Assembly: GCA_963575745.1 (NCBI GenBank) | Contig: CAUYUJ010020754.1 | Span: forward strand, 108,198-150,889 | Direction: 5' to 3' | Length of the DNA: 42,692 nucleotides | Origin: Prorocentrum cordatum | Lineage: Eukaryota > Sar > Dinophyceae > Prorocentrales > Prorocentraceae | Shown: one piece after another, positions 1 to 9,996 of the stretch | Numbering within the stretch: the first letter of the stretch is position 1 | Layout: each line of letters opens with the position of its first letter | Made by a program: the position numbers and the translations under genes | Notes under the pieces: model-generated | Database searches by the model: none | What the model saw: only the letters and a program-made list of their open reading frames with translations | What the model was told of the DNA's origin: nothing

Positions 1-604
1 ACAAATCGGCACCCCAACGAGAGTCGGGACCGCTAGACAAGGCAGTTTGTTGTGCAGCATGCGCGGCTAGAAGAGGAAAGTGCATAAGGCTACGGTGTTG
101 GACAGAGCTAGCCATGAAGCTCCACTGCGGGCTACTCCTGAAGCCCCCCAAGCAGACAGCTGGCGCCTAGCATGCAGATACACATGATGTTGATTCAACG
201 TTGCGAGCTGGCGCGCCCACGTATACACCGAACATAATCGATACCCTCATGGTCTGGCCGCAAGACTGTGATCCTATCCAGACTTTTCAAACAATGTGTG
301 ACATCGACGTAGTTTCGGTTGGGAGTTTTTGTTGGGGTGTGCAGACGGGGCTCGGACGGAGATGGAGAATGACATCGGAGAGAGGAGGGAGATCTGGATG
401 ACAAGTAGGAATGTCTAGAGCACGCGAATGAGGATGTAGAAGTCATGAAGGAGGATCTAGAGGCTTCTTCTTGGGAGAAAGTGGCCGGAGGCCAGTGGCA
501 GCAGGATGGCGGGCACAGCATTATGGTACCCACCAGTGCGAGGCAAGCGGACAGCGGCAGCAGGAGGCAGTCGAAGAAACACACATCGCGTCACTCGGAT
601 GTTC
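1..604. other. No gene recognised
   Basis: Mixed-composition sequence with short open frames on both strands. None of them shows a domain, signal peptide or repeat that I recognise, and codon composition does not favour any frame. The stretch ends where the first GGA tract begins. Confidence 0.5.
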
Positions 605-605
605 G

Positions 606-702
606 GGGAGGAGGAGGAGGAGGAGGAGGAGGAGGAGGAGGAGGAGGAGGAGGAGGAGGAGGAGGAGGAGGAGGAGGAGGAGGAGGAGGAGGAGGAGGAG
701 TC
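606..702. repeat. (GGA)n microsatellite
   Basis: Nearly perfect trinucleotide tract of about 95 bases. It has no stops in five or more frames, so poly-Glu, poly-Gly and poly-Arg (and reverse poly-Ser/Pro) open frames across it are artefacts. Confidence 0.97.
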
Positions 703-854
703 AGGGGCTGCTCCCTCGGCGCGCGGGGCTGCCTCCCAGCCCCCCCCCCCCACGCCTGCCTCCGAGGCTGGCGCGCGGGCCGCTGCCAGCTGCTGGCCAC
801 CTCGGTCCTCGCGGGCATGACGGAGGCCCGCGTTGCGACCGCACGCTGAACGCC

Positions 855-1030
<176 letters not shown>

Positions 1031-1049
1031 CTCACGAAGGGATGATGCG

Positions 1050-1245
1050 GTCCGGCCGATCAGCCGATCGGCTGATCGGCTGATCGGCTGATCTGCTGGT
1101 CGACCGCTGATCGGCTGATCGGCTGGTCGAACGGCTGATCGGTTGTTCGGCTGCCGGACCGCTGATCGGCTGTTTGTCTGATCGGCTGCCGGATTGCTCG
1201 TCGGCTGATCGGCCTCTGATCGGTTTATCGACAGTCTAATCGTTT
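1050..1245. repeat. CTGATCGG-based degenerate repeat with perfect palindrome
   Basis: Roughly 8-9-bp units of CTGATCGG are repeated with drift (variants with TGGTCG, TGTTCG, TGCCGG). Positions 1055-1080 form a perfect 26-bp palindrome centred on the GATC at 1066-1069, able to form a cruciform. The sequence is rich in GATC sites. Confidence 0.85.
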
Positions 1246-1254
1246 AGATCTTGT

Positions 1255-1812
1255 GACCTGAGGTGGTCGGGCCAGTCTGGCCTGAGACATCCTTCCATCT
1301 TCTGGCTCAGAGATTCCCCGCGCGAGGTGGTCTAGCCAATTTGACCTGAGACTTCCTCGCGAGTCTGGGTTCAGAGATTCCCCGACCTGAGGAGCTCTGG
1401 CCATTCTTGCCTGAGCCATCCCCCCATCTTGGGGCTCAGAGACGCCGCGCGCGAAGTGGTCCGTTCAGTTTCGCCTGAGACATCCTCGCAACTCCAGATT
1501 CAGAGATCCCCTGACCTGAGGTGGTCGGGCCAGTTTTGCCTGAGACATCCTCCCATCTTTCGGCTCAGAGATGCCCCGCACGAGGTGGCCCAGCCAATTC
1601 CGCCTGAGACATCCTCGCAACTCCAGGTTCAGAGCTCCCCTGACCTGAGGTGGTCCGGCCAGTCTTGCCTGAGACACCCTCCCATCTTTGGGCTCAGAGA
1701 CGTCCGCACGAGGTGGCCCAGCCAATTCCGTCTGAGCTGAGGCATCCTCGCAGCCCCGGGCTTAGAGATCCCCTGGCCTTGGGTCGTCGGGCCAGTCTTG
1801 CCTGGGTTGCCA
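1255..1812. repeat. 129-bp tandem repeat, about 4.3 copies
   Basis: The phrase gacctgaggtggtc recurs at 1255, 1384, 1513 and 1642 (spacing 129 each time) and, degenerate and displaced by a few bases, at about 1775. Each unit is an imperfect dimer of about 64-bp halves: both halves contain a GAGGTGGTC-like box, then TTxxxCCTGAGACxTCCT, then a GGxTCAGAGA box. Because 129 is a multiple of three the array stays open in frame on both strands; I regard that as incidental. Confidence 0.92.
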
Positions 1813-1884
1813 AAGTCGCTAGCGCTGTCGCGGCAAGAGGGCGGCCATGGACGATGACTATGGCGGTAATCGACAGGAGGGAAG

Positions 1885-1960
1885 AGCAGGGTGGTGGAAG
1901 AGCTGGAGGAGGAGGAGGAGGCAAAGGAAAAGGAGAAGGAGACGGAGGAGGAACAGCCAC
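1885..1960. repeat. GGA-rich purine tract
   Basis: Imperfect GGA/GAA tract with interruptions. It is low complexity and open in several frames. Confidence 0.9.
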
Positions 1961-2829
1961 GCTCTGGGGCGAGCCGATTCAAGCCCAAACCGTAGGGAAA
2001 TCCCGTGCGTCATGTTTGAGTTGCTCCCAAACACAATTTTTTTCACGAATTTACCTGCGACGAGCTCATGTGTCCCCGTATGCGCGGAAGTAGCCGCAAG
2101 TGTTCGGGCAAGGAACATAACAAACAATGGATTTACGAAGGAAGCGGGGGTTACGCACGGGAGAACACCACGTATTTCGTCGCATCCGCGTGCATTCATG
2201 ACCCTTCGGACATATATCCCTGTAAACTGGTTTCGGCTTTCGCGGCGAAAAGTTTTCGATTGTGATCGAAGAAGTCGGGCGTCGGCGCGAGGCAGACAAG
2301 GGGGGAGCAATGGGAGGACGGGTGGGGGGATGGGTGGGGGGATGGGTGGGGGGACAGTAAATGGACAATCTATTCGAACCCTTAGACATTCGAGGGAGAT
2401 TCTAAGTAACCCCCGCGCACCCGACATCAATGTTGATCTCAGTAAAGGCGGTGCTTTGGGGTTCGAATCTTTCTGTCCACTCACGCCCCCCCCCGTCGCC
2501 ACGCCATCAATACTAATTTCAGGGGGTCCGCGGGGCATCTTGGGCCACAGGGTTCGAATATGATGTCCATGTACGGGAGAGAGGCGGAGGGGAACGTAAT
2601 ATGGAGATGGAAAAAGTGGAGGAGGGAATTGCCAAAGAGGACTGGGAAGAGGAGCGAGCAGGACGGCCGGGCGCGCGGATCTGCTCGGACGTCGCCGAAC
2701 ATCCAAGTCTTGCGCTGCGAGGCATCTCGTCGTGGCTCCTGTTCCTGTCCCTCGTCCTTCTCATTCCCCTTCTGCTGATGCTTGTCCTGCTAATGTCCAT
2801 CGGGGGCCTCATTTCGGCGTTCCTCCTCA
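1961..2829. other. No gene recognised; unique-looking sequence
   Basis: Less GC-biased than its surroundings. A short frame at 2068-2265 (+) with three Cys and an ATG resembles nothing I know. Two segments (about 2426-2468 and 2505-2560) share a CATCAAT...GGTTCGAAT pattern and may be an old tandem duplication of about 80 bp. Nothing firmer can be said. Confidence 0.4.
2303..2352 (+). repeat. G-rich 12-bp repeat, G-quadruplex candidate
   Basis: Three consecutive GATGGGTGGGGG-like units follow a related GGGAGGACGGG start. This gives many closely spaced runs of three or more G on the + strand, the composition expected of an intramolecular G-quadruplex. Confidence 0.8.
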
Positions 2830-3014
2830 CGGGCCTCTGGGAACGCATTGGGGTCCCCTGGAGGCCCCGCAGGCGGTTTTGAGAGCTGTCTACTGACCTC
2901 CGGCACATCCCGCCACTGTGCCTGGGTTGTGGTCTGGGTCAGAGGCCCCTTGGATGCTTCTTGGGGTCTCTTGCGGAACTTTGGGGAGTCCATTGGAGGC
3001 AGTCTTGAAGCCTC
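2830..3014 (+). repeat. CTTGGGG-type dispersed repeat, copy 1 (head only)
   Basis: Contains CCCGCCACTGTGCCTG and CCTTGGATGCTTCTTGGGG, which also occur in slightly diverged form at 8333-8410. It then runs into an ATG microsatellite instead of the long CTTGGGG array seen in the other copies. It is probably one end of the same repeat family. Confidence 0.65.
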
Positions 3015-3530
3015 GATGATAATAATGATGATGATGCTGCTGCTGATGATGATGATGATGCTGATGCTGATGCTGATGCTGATGATGATGATGCTGCTGA
3101 TGATGACGATGATGAATGATGATGACCACGATGATGGTATTCATGATGATGACGCTGATGAGGTCAGAGAGTGGCTAATGGTAAATGGTGGTGGTGGGTG
3201 GGTGCGGTGGTGACGATCATGATGATGCTGCTGATGATGATGCTGCGGATGAGATGATACTGATAATGACAATGACAATTATGATGCTGATGATGCTGAT
3301 GATGATGACGATGATGCTCATGACGTTGATGATGATGTTGATGCTGATGCTGATGATGATTATGATGATGATGATCATGATGCTGAGGATCATGCTGATG
3401 CTGATGCTGATGATGATGCTGCTGATGATGATGACGATGATGCTGCTGGTGATACTGATAATGCTTACGATGAAGCTGATGATGATGATGATGATGCTGA
3501 TGATGCTGATGATGGTGGTTGTGTTGTTGT

Positions 3531-3561
<31 letters not shown>

Positions 3562-3575
3562 GAAGAAGCTGAGGC

Positions 3576-3616
<41 letters not shown>

Positions 3617-3641
3617 ATGGTGGTGGTTGTGATGATGCTGC

Positions 3642-3725
<84 letters not shown>
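3015..3725. repeat. ATG/GCT trinucleotide microsatellite
   Basis: About 700 bases of ATGATG interspersed with CTG/GCT blocks, broken only around 3145-3215. It reads as Met/Leu, Asp or Tyr-free strings on + and His/Ile/Ser strings on -. Open frames of several hundred codons here are therefore repeat artefacts. Confidence 0.97.
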
Positions 3726-3726
<1 letters not shown>

Positions 3727-4262
3727 CCCCTTGGGGGGCTCCTGGTCGGTCTCTCGGGGGCCTCCTGGCAGCACTCTTGAGTCCTTTGGGGGGCCTGTTT
3801 TGGGGCCTCTTAGGGCTTCTTTTGGTCTTCTGGTCGGCCTTTTGAGCCTCTTGGGGGCTTCTTGGGGGCCTCTTGGGGCCTGCTGGAGGCTTCTTGGGGC
3901 CGAGGGCTGGAAATTTCCGTTCGGGTACCCCGCCTGGGCCCCCTCTTGGAGCCGTCTTGGGGGCCTCTCGGGCCGTCTTGGGGCCCTCTTGGGCCGTGTT
4001 GGAGCCTTCTTGGGGGCTTCCTGGGCCGTCTTGGGGCGATCTTGGAGGCCTCTTGGGCCGTCTTGGACGTTGTGAAAGCCCAAGGGGCGAATCTGCTAAA
4101 ATCATACGTTTCCCTCTTGGGACGCCTCTTGGGGGCCTCTTGGGGCATCTCAGGGGCCTCTTGCGCCGTCTGGGGGCCATCTTGTGTTTCTTCGAGCGAT
4201 CCATCGGCGACTCGGGGCCCTCTTGGACCATCTTGTGGGCCGCTTGGGGCACTCATGCCCCG
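3726..4262 (+). repeat. CTTGGGG-type degenerate tandem repeat, copy 2
   Basis: Dozens of 10-13-bp units of the form CTTGGGGGCCT or CTTGGGCCGT. A distinctive interior phrase (TCCGTTCGGGTACC then GCCTGGGCCCCCTCTTGG, about 3917-3960) has a counterpart at about 8563-8615. The array therefore belongs to a structured dispersed element rather than being an independent microsatellite. Most frames on both strands are open. Confidence 0.9.
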
Positions 4263-4395
4263 TCGTGAGGCCCGTGACGCGTTCAGCCCGGGCCGGTCGG
4301 ACCCCCCCCCTCCAAAACGACCGGACCGGGCCCCGGGGGGAGGGGTTTGGGGAGGGGGAAGCATCTCCCACGCCGATGACCCCAAGGGGTCGGCG

Positions 4396-4440
4396 GATTT
4401 CTATGAATGTGCAGACGACCACGTCAGGGCGCGCGTTACT
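4396..4440 (+). repeat. 44-bp dispersed repeat, copy 1
   Basis: Begins gatttctatgaatgtgcag and recurs at 6777-6820 with about two mismatches. Its flanks are unrelated beyond the shared block, so it is a short dispersed element or the conserved core of an older one. Confidence 0.85.
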
Positions 4441-4599
4441 GAGTGGAAGGCGTGTGCCAGGAATGGACGACCCTCCCGACAATTTCAACACGACGAACAC
4501 GACAAAACAGGAAAGGGTCTCATGTGGTAGCGGGTGGTGGGATTCTTGTGGCGGTAGCTCATATTATTGGGCTTGCGGCAGCGGTTGTGCGCGAGGTAA

Positions 4600-5943
4600 T
4601 ACTACACAAATATATGGTGCGGCTGCTGCTGCTGCAGGCAAAACGTCCCCGCGACGCCGAACCCGACGCCGAACCCGACGCCGTACCCGACGCCGTACCC
4701 GACGCCGTATCCGACGCCGTACCCGACGCCGAACCCGACGCCGAACCCGACGCCGAACCCGACGCCGAACCCGACGCCGAACCCGACGCCGAACCCGACG
4801 CCGAACCCGACGCCGAACCCGACGCCGAACCCGACGCCGAACCCGACGCCGTACCCGACGCCGCCGACGCCGAAAACGCCCCGACGCCGTACCCGACGCC
4901 GTACCCGACGCCGTACGCCGACGCCGACACGCGAACCGACGCCGAACCCGACGCCGAACCCGACGCCGTACCCGACGCCGTACCCGACGCCGAACCCGAC
5001 GCCGAACCCGACGCCGAACCCGACGCCGAACCCGACGCCGAATCCGACGCCGAATCCGACGCCGAACCCGACGCCGAACCCGACGCCGAACCCGACGCCG
5101 AACCCGACGCCCTACCCGACGCCGTTCCCGACTCCCTACCCGACGCCCTACCCGACGCCTTACCCGACGCCGTTCCCGACGCCCTACCCGACGCCGTTCC
5201 CGACGCCCTTCCCGACGTCATTCCCGACGCCGTTTCCGACGCCCTTCCCGACGGCGTTCCCGACGCCGTTTCCGACAGCTTTCCCGACGCCCTTCCCAAC
5301 GGGCTTCCCGACGCCGTTCCCGACGCCCAGCCCGACCCCCAGCCCGACGTATCTTCCAGGCTGGCCGACGCCACATCCGACGTTTCCTCCTGGAGCTCCC
5401 ATGGCGGGTGGAGCCGGCGCAGGCGTGGCTGCCACTGGCGACCCCCACCTTCAGAACGTTCTTGGCCAGCGATTCGACTTGATGAAACCAGGAAAACATG
5501 TTCTGATTAATATTCCTCGTGGAAGGCGTTCCAATGCAATGCTTCGCGTGAAGGCTGAGGCGCGTCAATCTGGAGGGCAGTGCGCAGACATGTACTTCCA
5601 CGAGCTAAATATCACAGGTGCGTGGGTGGAGGCGAAGGGAACCGACGGTCTCCGTTTCCGAGCTGAGGGTGCGCGCGACGAGCATCCACAGTGGTTAAAG
5701 TTTTGGGGCGTAGAACTCAAAGTCGCCCATGGGCGCACTGAGCAGGGCGCCTTGTACTAGAACTTCTACGTCAAGCACCTTGGGCGCGGTGGGTTTGCCG
5801 TCGGAGGGTTGCTAGGAGAGGATGACCACACCGAGGCATCGATGCCTTCGAAGGCATGTGTTCACCGCGCTGCCCTTCTTGACGATGCGGCTCCGAGTCA
5901 TAAAGCTGCAGGCGTCTTCTCGACTGCAGAGGCAACCTTCTAA
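4600..5943 (+). pseudogene. Thr-Pro linker protein with GDPH (VWFD-like) domain, broken by one in-frame TAG
   Basis: The frame is open from 4600 (after a TAA at 4597-4599) to a TAG at 5758-5760, then the same frame continues to TAA at 5941-5943. It reads about 230 residues of a (TPxP) linker, then from about 5410 a compact domain with [19 protein letters not shown] and, after the TAG, NFYVKHLG and GGLLGEDDH. GDPH is the signature of von Willebrand type D domains. I recall dinoflagellate proteins with this linker-plus-domain layout, in which the part after the TAG belongs to the same domain. No in-frame ATG precedes the linker, so upstream exons are likely; TGCTGCTGCAG ending at 4637 is a plausible splice acceptor. 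It is probably a secreted or surface protein, but the signal peptide is not visible. It could be a recent pseudogene, an assembly error or a readthrough gene. Confidence 0.75.
4651..5345 (+). repeat. 12-bp coding minisatellite (ACGCCGxACCCG)
   Basis: Period-12 array encoding TPNP, TPYP and TPFP units in the frame of the downstream domain. The third residue changes along the array: Asn dominates the 5' part, Tyr the middle and Phe the 3' end, where codon diversity is also highest. At about 4882-4918 the array slips into another frame (RRRT units) and then returns, so paired indels are compensated. The other two frames (DAEP and RRRT) are open only because the period is a multiple of three. Confidence 0.9.
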
Positions 5944-6776
5944 TGATGACAGGCGTGCGGGGCAAAATGCGGCCCGTGTGCGCAAACGAGGCTCTTTTGT
6001 GTGTACCATGGGGAAAACAAGCAAGGGCATCAAGACTGCTCATCCATGCCGCTACGCTTCCATGTGTCTCGAAGCCCCGGGGGCCTCCGCTAAAGACGCG
6101 GTCCTCACGGGGACTCGTCCCCACGGAGGGGCAGAGCGTTGCACGATAGCTTCCCCCGCGTAGAAGCCCAGCAAACTTTTGGCCTTGCGGGTGATGCTTG
6201 CGCATTCTCTTGATGCTGCCGCTGCTTGGCTGCCTGCGCCGCCGCCGGTATGGAGAAGGCATGCCCCCCCCCACACCTCGTGGGGCACCTCCGGAGCGTT
6301 AGGGCTGGCGGAAATGGCTTCTGGTTTCCGGTCCCCCTTTGTTAGGGTCCTGGTGGTCATTTCTGGGGGCCCCTACCGCAGGTGGAGTGCTCCAAGGGGT
6401 GAGGTGTGTGTGTGTGTGGTTTTCCATCTGCGGTCTGCTTGATTCTTCCCGTCGGATTCCTGCCAGTGGGGCCTTCGGTGGAGCTCTCTATGGGGCCACG
6501 GGTGACGGGTGTGCCGAGATTGGGGCGGTCACGCATATGACTCCTGCCACTGGGGCCTTCTATCGGGTCTATCGGTCAGTCGGTGTACTGTAGCCGATTT
6601 CTTAGGTGAAGCTCGGTGATTCAAGCTTTTGCTGGGCAGGCTCCTCCTTCCAGTACTCCACAATCACATACGTACGCAAACGATCTTCCCCGAGTTCTGT
6701 TCTGAGGGATGGCAGCCCAGAGAATGCCCTGGGCCGTGTGGGCAGTGGCGCTGGTTGCCCACGGCGTACCCACCGC
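5944..6776. other. No gene recognised, presumed 3' flank of the GDPH gene
   Basis: GC-moderate sequence with short frames only. A GTGTGTGTGTGTG run lies at about 6405-6418. I see no polyadenylation-type signal or RNA structure that I could defend. Confidence 0.4.
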
Positions 6777-6820
6777 GATTTCTATGAATGTGCAGACGAC
6801 CATGTCAGGGCGCGCGTGAC
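6777..6820 (+). repeat. 44-bp dispersed repeat, copy 2
   Basis: Second copy of the block at 4396-4440, differing at about two positions. The two copies bracket the GDPH gene in the same orientation, so recombination between them would delete it. Confidence 0.85.
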
Positions 6821-6854
6821 TCCCGCGAAGCACTTCACGCGGTTCTCCCTGATC

Positions 6855-7020
6855 TGCCGAGGAGGAGGTGGATGAGGAGGAGGAAGAGGAGGAAAATGGC
6901 GAGGAGGGGGATGACACCATTTGTCCGGCCTACGTGTTCATTCTAATTCCTTTCTCGCCGCGGAGGAGGATGACACCATTTTGCCGGTCTGCGTGTTCAC
7001 TCAAGTTCCTTTCTCGCCGC
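6855..7020 (+). repeat. GGA tract followed by 59-bp direct duplication
   Basis: A GGA/GAA tract (about 6859-6910) runs into two adjacent copies (about 6903-6961 and 6962-7020) of a 59-bp unit starting GGATGACACCATTT and ending CTTTCTCGCCGCG, with a handful of differences. The GGA tract seems to be the left edge of each unit, consistent with slippage or unequal exchange. Confidence 0.88.
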
Positions 7021-7035
7021 GACTGCTTCTCCTGC

Positions 7036-7205
7036 TTGTCCCTTCTCGCGAGTGTCGGCGTTACTCTCCTCCCCCCGTTCTCCCACCCTCCTCCCCTACC
7101 TCCCCTTCTGCCTACGCCTCATATTCCTTCCCCTCCGTCTGCTCTTTGTCGTCCCCTTCGTCCTCCTCCTCTGTCTTCTCGTCGTCGAATCCTCCCCCTC
7201 CTGCT
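7036..7205 (+). repeat. Polypyrimidine (CT-rich) tract
   Basis: About 170 bases dominated by CTCC/TCCT on the + strand. Open frames through it are compositional. Confidence 0.85.
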
Positions 7206-7379
7206 GCTTCTCTCGGCCCAACAGGACAACTACGACAATCGCGAGCACCTCAATGCTGCGCCTCTGTGCCAGAGCTTCTGGGCGCGCTTCAGTTCCGAGG
7301 CCCGCCGAGGGCAGTGAGGATGCGAGGGGACAAGCACAAGACGCGAGCTGTCGGGGAGGGGGAACGTCGGTGTGCATGC

Positions 7380-7530
7380 TCTACATCTGTGAATGCGCGT
7401 GTGCACATGCAGGCTTACACACAACCGGAAGTCCGCATGTATACATGCACGCATGTAGACGTGCGCGTGTATGTACATGCATTTATGCGCATGCATGCAT
7501 GCATGTGTGTATGCATGCCCGTGTATAGAT
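7380..7530. repeat. CATG/TGTA alternating purine-pyrimidine repeat
   Basis: Runs of CATGCATG and GTGTATGTACATG. Alternating purine-pyrimidine sequence of this kind can adopt Z-form or cruciform structures. Nothing coding is seen. Confidence 0.8.
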
Positions 7531-7539
7531 ACAACCGAT

Positions 7540-7890
7540 GTCACGACGGTTCTGACAACCGATCTCACGACCGATCTCACGACCGATCTCATAACGTGTA
7601 TGAATTCATTGTCGATCTCGCAACCGATCTCACGACCGATCTCACTAATGTTCTCACTAATGACTCACTGTGGATCTCACTATTGATCTCACTATCGATC
7701 TCACTCACTCACAATTCCACTACCCATCGCACTAACGGCCTCACTATCGATTTCACTATCGACCTCCCCACGGGACACGCTCGGAACACCCACGGGGCAC
7801 CGATGGGACACTGACGGGACGCCGACGTTAAGCCGACGGGATACCGACGGGGCACCCCCGGGGGGCACCCGCGGGACACCCCCGGCCACC
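7540..7890 (+). repeat. GATCTCACGACC repeat followed by GACGGGxCACC repeat
   Basis: First part (about 7545-7760): 12-13-bp units of ACCGATCTCACG, decaying rightward to CACTATCGATCTCACT. Second part (about 7765-7885): 10-12-bp units of GACGGGACGCC or CGGGGCACC. The two arrays abut, and I cannot tell whether one derives from the other. Confidence 0.85.
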
Positions 7891-8332
7891 GCCTCACAAC
7901 CCGGGGCGGGGGTTGGCGGTCTTTTGGCCCGGCGGCGCCCAAGCCGTAGGAGGGCTCATTCCATTCGCCCGCCCACGCAGTTTCGCCTCGCCGGCACGCA
8001 CGACACGACCACGAACCCGAACCCGATTGGTGATCGTTTTTTATTCGTCGTTTTGCCGATCGGCGCGGGCCCTCGCACCCCCCTCCTCCCCCCCCGCCCC
8101 GTGGAGTAGATCTTGGCCGTTTTTGGCGCCTGTTTCGAGCAGGTGGGGTCTCCCTCATAGGACGCACGGTTCCAACCAATCGCATAAAACAGAGGTCTGG
8201 AGCCAGACCCCCCCCCCCCTTCCTCCCAGTGTCGAAACGCTGAATAAAAAACGCTCACTTTGTCCGACGGGGGGCTCTCTGTTTCACTGCGGTCTCACCC
8301 TCTTACTTCCGACATGCACATGCAATGGCCTT
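7891..8332. other. No gene recognised
   Basis: GC-rich sequence with poly-C runs near 8080-8100 and 8210-8220. Short frames only, with no recognisable motif. Confidence 0.4.
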
Positions 8333-8665
8333 CGGCCCATTCCGCCACCGTGCCTATGTCGTAGATCAGATGCCTTTTGGATGCCTGCGGGGTTCTCTCG
8401 GGAGGACTCTCGGGAGCCCCCTGGAGGCGGGTTTGGTGCCTCTCGGGGGCCTTTTTGGGTCCTCGATTTGGGCCTCTTGGGGGCCTCCTGGAGCTTGTTT
8501 GGGGCTTCTCGGGGGGCCTGCTGGCTGTCTCGGGTGTCGTCTTCGGGAGGAGGGCTCGCCATGTCGGTCCGTGTTTCCTCTCCTGGGCCCTCTCTCGGGC
8601 CGCTCTTGGGACCCTCTTGGCCCGTTTCGGGGCCTTCTTCGCCCAGGAAGCGCCACGGGCGATCG
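8333..8665 (+). repeat. CTTGGGG-type dispersed repeat, copy 3
   Basis: Starts with CATTCCGCCACCGTGCCTATG, matching 2901-2925, then a degenerate array of CTCGGGGGCCT/CTTGGGGGCC units, then TCGGTCCGTGTTTCC...CTGGGCCCTCTC, matching the interior phrase of copy 2. It therefore links the head seen in copy 1 to the body seen in copy 2 and gives the most complete view of this family. Confidence 0.85.
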
Positions 8666-8815
8666 CGCGAGAACACGCGGGGACACGCGACGTGCCCCAG
8701 GAGATGTGGGAATTTTGGGGCATTGGGCACTTCTATCCTCATTCACACAGGACTGGGGACGAGGCGCTCTCAGGGACTCGAGGACACTCCAACTCGTATC
8801 TCAGGGCGCGGTTGC

Positions 8816-9735
<920 letters not shown>

Positions 9736-9740
9736 AATGG

Positions 9741-9935
9741 ATGAACTCGATAATGGATATTAATGTGTGTGAGCAGCCTGTAAAGTCGAGTCGACAGAAA
9801 GCCTCGGGTTTTTGCTAATCGCGCCCGGCCTTGGCGCGATGAGCAAACACCCAAAGGTTTTGAGCCATGCAGCCTGAACCTCATGCCTGTGTCTTTTTCA
9901 TAGCTGTTTCTTGGTCAAAATCCCATGACTCAGGT
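9741..9935 (+). repeat. Split direct repeat A1 (left end of YR element)
   Basis: Ungapped match to 16641-16812 at a constant offset of 6,900 bases, with 14 mismatches in 172 positions by my count (9741-9912). Weaker similarity continues to about 9935. It starts ATGAACTCGATAATGG, immediately after the CATA microsatellite. Confidence 0.92.
9806..9852 (+). other. Hairpin in repeat A1 (20-bp arms, 7-nt loop)
   Basis: Arms 9806-9825 and 9833-9852 pair at about 18 of 20 positions around the loop CGGCCTT; the core stem is TCGCGCC/GGCGCGA. The same hairpin is kept in A2 (16706-16725 and 16733-16752). Conservation at both sites suggests a functional element of the retrotransposon, such as a recombination or RNA-packaging structure. 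That role is inferred. Confidence 0.8.
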
Positions 9936-9996
9936 TCCCTGAAACTGTACATTGGTGTTTGGGGCCTCCTGCGGCCCTCCCTCAGTCTGAGATGCG

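Noticed and set aside
2426-2570. GGTTCGAAT boxes like a tRNA B box, possible tRNA-derived SINE
   Set aside because: No A box at suitable distance, no cloverleaf and no A-rich tail.
3164-4252. 362-codon minus-strand frame with His/Gln runs and PKRPPRSPQ repeats
   Set aside because: It is the reverse of the ATG microsatellite plus the CTTGGGG array; composition alone keeps it open.
4184-5510. Long + frames reading RRRT and DAEP repeats through the TPxP array
   Set aside because: The 12-bp period leaves all frames open; only the TPxP frame continues into a recognisable domain (GDPH).
6580-6605. GTAGCCGATTTCTTAGG as a relic of the dinoflagellate spliced leader
   Set aside because: Only a few bases match the leader core and the diagnostic GGCTCAAG end is missing.
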